From: JABDNZ01 sp964407425
Lineage (GTDB): Bacteria; Gemmatimonadota; Gemmatimonadetes; Longimicrobiales; Gaopeijiaceae
DNA: 6,346 nt
NCBI GenBank assembly: GCA_964407425.1
Contig: CAYOVN010000182.1
Coordinates: 1-6,346 of the forward strand
Reading direction: 5' to 3'
A program made the translations under genes and the position numbers. Of the stretch, positions 1 through 4,272 are shown one piece after another. The notes beneath the pieces were generated by a model. The model saw nothing but the letters and a program-made list of their open reading frames with translations. It had not been told where the DNA came from and ran no database searches. Positions within the stretch are counted from its first letter, which is position 1. Each line of letters opens with the position of its first letter.

Positions 1-209
1 CGCCGGCGTGTAGCCAGCTGCCGCCGGCAAAAACTGGCCAAAGAGGCAATCTACCCTTAAGCAGTTGCCATGCCGGACCCGGTCTTTAGGTCAAGTGCGA
101 ACTGGAATGGGACTTAGGGATTTCGGAAGATGTGGTTTTTCCCTGACGGTGTATCATGGGGGGGACACTGCATGTGTGAATTCGACACGGATCCAGGCCT
201 CCTATCGAT
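1..209. other. Region without a supportable gene, downstream of the 172-aa hypothetical gene
   Basis: No open frame here has a convincing start, ribosome binding site and protein-like composition. The only structure I see is an imperfect stem-loop at 13-38: GCCAG pairs with CTGGC, and inside it TGCC pairs with GGCA. No T-tract follows on either strand, so it is not a clear terminator. A TTGCCA hexamer at 65-70 resembles a -35 box but has no good -10 partner. The base composition is visibly less GC-biased than in the genes that follow, which fits spacer DNA. It could also hold the last codons of a rightward gene that began before the window (frame 1 runs open to a TAA at 58-60). Confidence 0.5.
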
Positions 210-728
210 TCAGCCTCGGGGAGGTCGGGTCCCCTTCCCTCGGCGCCCTCTCCGGTCACGATCCTCCTGGGGCCGCATGGGTTCCCGGAATGGTCCGGAT
301 TTCCCCAGGCAGGCCAGGAGATCCTGGTCTGGAACATCGGAGAGCTGTTTCCCGTAGCAGAGGACGGTCTTCAGAGCCTCATCAGGCGCTTCCTCCTTTG
401 CGAAGCTCAACTCCATGATGGGGACCGTCCGGAGAGGAAGGATACCACTGGCTGACCTGCCACCAACTGTCACGACCCACGTGGTACCGGATTCCGGATC
501 CTCGATGACACGAGGTCGCCTCTGATCTTCCTCCTCCGTTTCCTCCCCACCCTCCATGGCCATTCGAACCGGTGTGGGCCTCCGGCCATCGTCCTCCGTC
601 GAAACGGGGACCTCCTCGGTTGGCGGCCCAGGATCGATCCCGGCCTCTGATTCCACCATCTCCCCCTCGGGACTCGGAGCGTCGGGCCTGGCTGGCGTAA
701 GGGGCGAGCCGTCGCCTGATTGGGGCAT
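210..728 (-). CDS. Hypothetical protein with acidic disordered N-terminus and small conserved C-terminal domain (172 aa)
   Basis: I do not recognise a named family. The gene reads ATG at 728 to TGA at 210 and has a strong GGGAGG ribosome binding site nine bases before the start. Residues 1-80 are rich in Pro, Glu, Asp, Ser and Thr, with an acidic cluster around 59-69 (GGEETEEEDQ), and are probably disordered. Residues about 83-150 look folded: a beta-like stretch TTWVVTVGGRSASG, a hydrophobic strand PIMELSFAK, then helices ending in LSDVPDQDLLACLGKSGPFRE. The last 22 residues are Arg/Lys/Gly-rich and oppositely charged to the N-terminus. There is no signal peptide, membrane segment or catalytic motif, so a cytoplasmic location is inferred. 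It diverges from the acyl-CoA synthetase gene across a 153-bp spacer. The C-terminal part resembles, from memory, small uncharacterised proteins of Gemmatimonadota. Other frames over this region give Arg/Pro-rich products and look like shadows. Confidence 0.72.
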   Translation of the reverse strand: MPQSGDGSPLTPARPDAPSPEGEMVESEAGIDPGPPTEEVPVSTEDDGRRPTPVRMAMEGGEETEEEDQRRPRVIEDPESGTTWVVTVGGRSASGILPLRTVPIMELSFAKEEAPDEALKTVLCYGKQLSDVPDQDLLACLGKSGPFREPMRPQEDRDRRGRRGKGTRPPRG

Positions 729-737
729 TTCTGCGAT

Positions 738-743
738 CCTCCC
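738..743 (-). promoter_or_regulatory. Shine-Dalgarno site of the 172-aa hypothetical gene
   Basis: On the minus strand the sequence reads GGGAGGAT and then the ATG at 728. The GGGAGG core ends nine bases before the start codon, close to the ideal distance. This is the strongest ribosome binding site in the window. It fixes the start at 728 and supports the reading frame chosen for an otherwise unknown protein. Confidence 0.75.
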
Positions 744-757
744 GTTGATTTGATCAG

Positions 758-788
758 TGAAGTTTGCCCGGAAACGGGCCTCACTTCA
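758..788. repeat. Inverted repeat with GAAA-capped GC stem in the divergent intergenic region
   Basis: The inner stem is perfect: GCCCG (766-770) pairs with CGGGC (775-779) around the tetraloop GAAA (771-774), a GNRA-type cap when read as plus-strand RNA. Outside a small internal loop (TT opposite CTC), a second stem TGAAGT (758-763) pairs with ACTTCA (783-788). Together this gives 11 pairs in 31 bases. It lies about 15 bases upstream of the Shine-Dalgarno site of the leftward gene and just upstream of the proposed rightward promoter. It could therefore be a leader hairpin of the leftward mRNA or an operator. It lacks a T-tract, so an intrinsic terminator is unlikely. Confidence 0.5.
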
Positions 789-811
789 AGGACGAGCTTC
801 CCCGGGGGACC

Positions 812-841
812 TTGAGCTTCCGGAAACCCAATGCGTATGTT
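812..841 (+). promoter_or_regulatory. Candidate sigma-70-type promoter for the acyl-CoA synthetase gene
   Basis: TTGAGC (812-817, four of six matches to TTGACA) and TATGTT (836-841, four of six matches to TATAAT) are separated by 18 bases. Initiation would fall near 848, leaving a leader of about 34 bases before the ATG at 882. The position is right, but the match is moderate. If it is real, the in-frame ATG at 831 would lie inside the promoter and could not be the start codon. Confidence 0.38.
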
Positions 842-868
842 GGGTCCCCTCTTTACCCTTCTCCCCCC

Positions 869-872
869 GGAG
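869..872 (+). promoter_or_regulatory. Shine-Dalgarno site that selects the start at 882
   Basis: GGAG sits nine bases before the ATG at 882. The alternative in-frame ATG at 831 has no purine-rich site before it, and the 17 residues it would add do not resemble the family N-terminus. The start at 882 places the protein start a few residues before the CoA-binding Rossmann fold, as is usual for this family. Confidence 0.6.
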
Positions 873-881
873 ACCACGAGG

Positions 882-3020
882 ATGACTGCTTCACTCGATC
901 CCCTTTTTCAACCCGAATCGGTTGCCGTAATCGGAGCCAGCCGGAACCCCGGGACCATCGGATACCAGATCGTCGACAACCTGGTCCGCCATGGTTTCCA
1001 GGGAGTCGTCTACCCCGTCAATCCCAAATCCCGATCCATCCACTCCTTCCCGGCTTTCCCAAGCATTTCCCATGTGCCGGGTCCTGTGGATATGGCCATC
1101 GTCGTCGTTCCAAAGGAGTTCGTCCTCAAAGTTGTGGACGAATGCGGAGAGAAGGGGGTTAAGGCGGTAGTGGTGATTTCCGCGGGCTTTCGGGAAGTAG
1201 GAGCTGAGGGTCTGGGGCGGGAGGAGGTTTTACTGGACATCGTCCAAAGACATGGCATGAGACTGGTGGGACCCAACTGCATGGGCATCATGAATACAGC
1301 GGCGGAAGTGAGCATGAACGCCACTTTCGCCCCGACCATGCCCCCCGCTGGCGCTACCAGCTTCCTAAGCCAATCCGGAGCCTTGGGAGTCACCATCCTC
1401 GACTACGCTTCCGAATATGGGATTGGGATCCGTCAGTTCGTGTCCATCGGGAACAAGCCTGACGTAAGCGGAAACGATCTCCTGGAATATTGGGAGGACG
1501 AACCCGGGACCAGGCTCATTCTCATGTACCTGGAGAGTTTCGGGAACCCGAAAAACTTCATCCCCATCGCCCGTAGGGTGTCTCGGAAGAAACCCATTGC
1601 CGTCGTGAAATCCGGCCGCACCAAGGCGGGGGCCCGAGCCGCTTCATCCCACACCGGGGCCCTTGCCGGGACTGACCTGGCCATTGACGACCTCCTGGCC
1701 CAGTGCGGGGTGCTGCGGGCAGAGTCCATTGAAGAGCTCTTTGATATGGCTATGGCCTTCGAGGATCTCCAACCCCCGAAAGGGAATCGGGTGGCCATCG
1801 TGACGAACGCCGGCGGCCCGGGAATCATCATCGCCGACGCATGTGAGTCAGCCGGGCTGGAGGTGGTGGAGCTGGGGTCCGATACCCAGGCCCGGCTCCG
1901 GGGGATCTTTCCCGCCGAAGCCTCAGTGCGAAATCCAGTGGATATGATCGCCTCGGCAACGGGAGAAAGTTACGAAATCGCCCTCAGGATCGTCCTTGAG
2001 GATCCAGGCATCGACGCCGCCATCGCTGCATTTGTCCCCCCCCTCGGCGTGAAACAGGCGGACATAGCCGCAAGCATCGCGTCAGCCGTGAAGGGCCACA
2101 AAGACAAGCCCGTCCTGGCAGTCCTTATGGGCAGGGAGGGACTTCCCCAGGGGATCGCCGAGTTGGACGATGCAGGCATCCCCGCTTACAGATTTCCGGA
2201 AAGCGCTGCCCGGGCTCTGGCCGCTATGCACCGCCACCGGGTTTGGGCTGATCGGCCCCTCCTCGAACCACAGACCTTCCAGGTGGATTCTAAGAAGGTG
2301 GAGAGGATCCTGGAGGAAGTTCAGTCATCGGGTCGGAGCCAGCTTTCGGAGATCGAAGCCCTTCAGGTATTCCAAGCCTATGGAATCCCCACGGTTCCCT
2401 ACCGGGTTGCCGTCACTGAGGAGGAGGCGGTGGAGGCTGCGGCTGAGGTGGGATTCCCGGTTGTGCTGAAGGTTCTCTCCCCGGATGTGGTCCACAAAAC
2501 GGACGTGGGAGGAGTCCAGGTGGACCTCCGTTCCCCGGCCGAGGTGGCCGAAGGATACCGGGCCATCACAAGTTCCGTATCCAAAAAACACCCGGGTGCC
2601 CAAATAACCGGAATCCTGGTGGAGAAATTCCAGAAAGAGGGCCGGGAGGTCATCATCGGGATGTCAACAGATCCCCAATTCGGCCCGATTCTTATGTTTG
2701 GACTCGGTGGAATTTATGTGGAGGCTTTGAAGGACGTGGCCTTCCGAGTGCATCCGGTGACCCGGTTCGACGCGGATGAGATGGTCCGAACCATCCGCGG
2801 CTTTCCCCTGCTTCAGGGGGTTAGAGGGGAGCCCGGGGCGGACTTGGACACCTTGGCCGAAACGATCCAACGGGTCTCCCAGCTCATCGGAGACCACGAT
2901 CAGATCTCCGAGTTGGACATCAATCCTTTCATGGCACTGGAGTCCGGCGGTATTGCTGTGGACGCCCGAATCTCACTGGTGGGAGAATTATCCGTTCCCA
3001 GCACCTCCCTAGGCGGGTAG
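882..3020 (+). CDS. Acetate/acyl-CoA ligase (NDP-forming), fused alpha and beta subunits (712 aa)
   Basis: This cytoplasmic enzyme family catalyses acyl-CoA + ADP + phosphate = acid + ATP + CoA through a phosphohistidine. Seen in order: a CoA-binding Rossmann domain from residue about 8, with the nucleotide loop GASRNPGTIGY (18-28); a succinyl-CoA-ligase-like domain containing FLSQSGALG (161-169) and the phosphohistidine motif SSHTGALAGTD with His257; a third CoA-ligase-like domain beginning near RVAIVTNAGGPG (303-314); and a C-terminal ATP-grasp domain (about 485-705). The ATP-grasp part has PVVLKVLSPDVVHKTDVGG with the second conserved His538, FGPILMFGLGG (600-610) and the metal-site motif SELDINPF (676-683). 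All expected catalytic elements are present and about 710 residues is normal for the fused form, so it should be active. Substrate cannot be read from the sequence: acetate, propionate or branched acids are all possible. There is no GNAT domain, so it is not a Pat-type protein acetyltransferase fusion. The small gene behind it is probably co-transcribed. Confidence 0.93.
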   Translation: MTASLDPLFQPESVAVIGASRNPGTIGYQIVDNLVRHGFQGVVYPVNPKSRSIHSFPAFPSISHVPGPVDMAIVVVPKEFVLKVVDECGEKGVKAVVVISAGFREVGAEGLGREEVLLDIVQRHGMRLVGPNCMGIMNTAAEVSMNATFAPTMPPAGATSFLSQSGALGVTILDYASEYGIGIRQFVSIGNKPDVSGNDLLEYWEDEPGTRLILMYLESFGNPKNFIPIARRVSRKKPIAVVKSGRTKAGARAASSHTGALAGTDLAIDDLLAQCGVLRAESIEELFDMAMAFEDLQPPKGNRVAIVTNAGGPGIIIADACESAGLEVVELGSDTQARLRGIFPAEASVRNPVDMIASATGESYEIALRIVLEDPGIDAAIAAFVPPLGVKQADIAASIASAVKGHKDKPVLAVLMGREGLPQGIAELDDAGIPAYRFPESAARALAAMHRHRVWADRPLLEPQTFQVDSKKVERILEEVQSSGRSQLSEIEALQVFQAYGIPTVPYRVAVTEEEAVEAAAEVGFPVVLKVLSPDVVHKTDVGGVQVDLRSPAEVAEGYRAITSSVSKKHPGAQITGILVEKFQKEGREVIIGMSTDPQFGPILMFGLGGIYVEALKDVAFRVHPVTRFDADEMVRTIRGFPLLQGVRGEPGADLDTLAETIQRVSQLIGDHDQISELDINPFMALESGGIAVDARISLVGELSVPSTSLGG

Positions 3021-3047
3021 ATTTATAAAGTGTGGTCAAAGGTCTCC

Positions 3048-3052
3048 AAGGA
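3048..3052 (+). promoter_or_regulatory. Shine-Dalgarno site that selects the start at 3059
   Basis: AAGGA ends six bases before the ATG at 3059. The frame could also begin at a GTG at 3032, only 11 bases after the stop of the preceding gene, but no purine-rich site stands before that GTG. The ATG is therefore preferred. Confidence 0.55.
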
Positions 3053-3058
3053 TTAGGC

Positions 3059-3535
3059 ATGGCTCAGGAAGCTCAACCCAAAGTCCTAGCAGTCCGGGAG
3101 TATTCCCAACTCCTGAGGATACAGGAGCGCCTGTTGGCGATGCTGCAGGAGGCTCTGGACGAAATCGGAGCCCCCACCACGCTGAACCTTCTGCGCCAGT
3201 TGAGGAATCAGACCGGGAGCAAAGCCCCCGAGGATTTCGGGCGGATCGCCAGCTCCGTCGAAGGGGCGATCCGTGAGCTGAAGTTGTTCCAATCAGAAAT
3301 CCAAAATGAGCTTCTGACGGATCGAGTCGAGGTTTCGGTGGAAGGGGTTTCCAACCTACCGGCACCCCTGGCCAGGTTCCTGGCTGAACGATCTCAGAAT
3401 GAGGGGTTCTCTTATGATGTCCGCCAGGACCCCGTTCGTGGTTGGATCATCGCCTGGAAGGAATACACCGCAGAGGGGATTGTCAGGGGTTTCGGGCAGT
3501 TTTATGAGCGCCCGTACGCCTGGCTCGATGAGTAG
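3059..3535 (+). CDS. Hypothetical protein, helical N-terminal part plus small C-terminal beta domain (158 aa)
   Basis: I do not recognise a named family. Residues about 12-87 are Leu/Glu/Gln/Arg-rich and predicted by eye to be long amphipathic helices (for example YSQLLRIQERLLAMLQEALDEI at 15-36), possibly a coiled coil or helical hairpin. Residues about 88-158 alternate hydrophobic and charged positions and end in an aromatic-rich segment, DPVRGWIIAWKEYT followed by GFGQFYERPYAWLDE, which looks like a small beta-rich fold. No signal peptide, membrane helix, cysteine pair or catalytic motif is visible. It starts 38 bp after the acyl-CoA synthetase on the same strand, so co-transcription is likely, but nothing shows that it acts with that enzyme. 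The tail resembles, from memory, a conserved uncharacterised Gemmatimonadota protein. The competing minus-strand frames here are Arg/Pro-rich shadows. Confidence 0.78.
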   Translation: MAQEAQPKVLAVREYSQLLRIQERLLAMLQEALDEIGAPTTLNLLRQLRNQTGSKAPEDFGRIASSVEGAIRELKLFQSEIQNELLTDRVEVSVEGVSNLPAPLARFLAERSQNEGFSYDVRQDPVRGWIIAWKEYTAEGIVRGFGQFYERPYAWLDE

Positions 3536-3549
3536 AGGCGGCCGCACCC

Positions 3550-3573
3550 CTCCAGTCAGACAGACTTCTGGAG
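3550..3573. terminator. Candidate hairpin between convergent genes
   Basis: CTCCAG (3550-3555) pairs perfectly with CTGGAG (3568-3573). Two more pairs can form inside it, giving a stem-loop in the 20-bp gap between the convergent stop codons and extending over the last codons of the HNH gene. Its position suits a bidirectional terminator. However, there is no T-tract on either side, so intrinsic termination would be weak at best. Confidence 0.3.
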
Positions 3574-4128
3574 TTCCGGATTAGTCTCCAGGAACGACAC
3601 CGTATCCTCCCCATAAAACATCCCGATGTACTTCGCCTGAATAGGCGTAAGGCGTCGAACCGCCCAAACCAGATGGACATGGTTCGGTTCCTTCGGATCG
3701 GAAATTAGCTTCAATCCGGCCTCGTCGGGGAGTCTATTCCCCTTCCGGTTGTTACAGGGCGAACAACTGGCGACCACATTCTCCCACGAGTTGTCCCCTC
3801 CCCGGGAAAGAGGAAGGATGTGATCCCGGGTAAGGAACTGACGGCCCTTCAATTCCGACCGGTGGCGCCCGCAGTACTGGCAGGAGTAGTCGTCCCTTGC
3901 GAAAAGGAAGGTGTTCGTCACCTGGCGGCGGAAGCGGCGTGGGACGTGGACAAAGCGGACGAGGCGAATGACCAGGGGAAAGGGGACCTGGGCCCGTTCG
4001 GAACGGAACGCCCGGGCGTTATCCACCTCCAACAGTTCAGCCTTTTGATCCAGAATAAGCCGAACCGCCCTTCGAACCGGAACAACGGTTAGGGGCTCAT
4101 AGGAGGCATTCAGTGCGAGACAACCCAT
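3556..4128 (-). CDS. HNH endonuclease family protein, stand-alone (190 aa)
   Basis: A small predicted metal-dependent DNA nuclease of the HNH superfamily. Residues 1-75 form the N-terminal part typical of the stand-alone bacterial family, starting MGCLALNASYEPL and including VHVPRRFRRQVTNTFLFARD. The HNH module follows: CQYC (83-86), LTRDHILPLSRGG with the catalytic Asp102-His103 pair, Asn117 in WENVV, and CSPCNNRKGNR (122-132) with Asn126. The two CxxC pairs should hold a structural zinc. The C-terminal VHLVWAVRRLTPIQAKYIGMFYG is also typical. I chose the ATG at 4128 because family members begin at this point; the upstream GTG at 4200 lacks a ribosome binding site, while a weak AAGAG lies seven bases before 4128. 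It follows priA on the same strand after 144 bp and has its own candidate promoter. No intron, transposase or methylase is nearby, so a homing or restriction role is not supported. The biological substrate of this family is unknown to me. Confidence 0.88.
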   Translation of the reverse strand: MGCLALNASYEPLTVVPVRRAVRLILDQKAELLEVDNARAFRSERAQVPFPLVIRLVRFVHVPRRFRRQVTNTFLFARDDYSCQYCGRHRSELKGRQFLTRDHILPLSRGGDNSWENVVASCSPCNNRKGNRLPDEAGLKLISDPKEPNHVHLVWAVRRLTPIQAKYIGMFYGEDTVSFLETNPELQKSV

Positions 4129-4166
4129 TCGACAGCTCTTGGCCCCAAGTGGTCTGAGTTTCGAGG

Positions 4167-4185
4167 AACTCCCTCTAAACTCCCT
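4167..4185. repeat. Two direct 8-bp repeats one helical turn apart, before the HNH gene
   Basis: AACTCCCT occurs at 4167-4174 and again at 4178-4185, a period of 11 bp. On the minus strand this is AGGGAGTT twice, about 40-55 bases upstream of the HNH start codon and downstream of the candidate promoter. An 11-bp period would put both copies on the same face of the DNA, as in some tandem operator sites. Chance or decoy Shine-Dalgarno-like sequence in the leader is equally possible. Confidence 0.3.
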
Positions 4186-4202
4186 TCGGATCAGGGCCAC
4201 CG

Positions 4203-4222
4203 ATCCCAGGAGCTTTTGGGAT
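4203..4222. repeat. 6-bp inverted repeat overlapping the HNH promoter start region
   Basis: ATCCCA (4203-4208) pairs with TGGGAT (4217-4222) across an eight-base spacer. The right arm overlaps the last bases of the proposed -10 box and the spacer covers the likely transcription start. That is a classical place for a repressor site, but six-base arms are short and could arise by chance. Confidence 0.3.
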
Positions 4223-4249
4223 AATATTCGGGCTCAAACCGGCAAGCAA
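4221..4249 (-). promoter_or_regulatory. Candidate sigma-70-type promoter of the HNH gene
   Basis: On the minus strand TTGCTT (4249-4244; matches TTG of TTGACA) and TATTAT (4226-4221; five of six matches to TATAAT) are separated by exactly 17 bases. The AT-rich -10 stands out in this GC-rich sequence. Initiation near 4214 would give a leader of about 86 bases. It lies in the 144-bp gap after the priA stop codon, so the HNH gene need not depend on priA transcription. Confidence 0.5.
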
Positions 4250-4272
4250 TGTTGTTGGAAGGGAACGGTGCG

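Noticed and set aside
1..60. Possible 3' end of a rightward gene in frame 1, ending at TAA 58-60 with a basic tail ending KLAKEAIYP
   Set aside because: Only 19 codons are visible, the family cannot be recognised, and an open frame of this length is expected by chance.
65..418. Plus-strand frame of 117 residues overlapping the leftward hypothetical gene
   Set aside because: Composition is Gly/Arg/Pro/Ser-rich without a fold-like pattern, and there is no ribosome binding site. It mirrors the minus-strand coding frame.
470..877. Minus-strand frame of 135 residues spanning the divergent spacer
   Set aside because: It is Arg/Gly/Pro-rich, lies in another frame of the supported 172-residue gene, and would run through the hairpin and promoter region.
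882..3020. Acyl-CoA synthetase as a Pat-like protein acetyltransferase
   Set aside because: The protein ends after the ATP-grasp domain, has no GNAT domain, and keeps both catalytic histidines needed for ligase activity.
3556..4128. HNH gene as part of a homing element or restriction system
   Set aside because: No intron or intein boundary, methylase, specificity subunit or mobile-element end is visible, and composition matches the neighbours.
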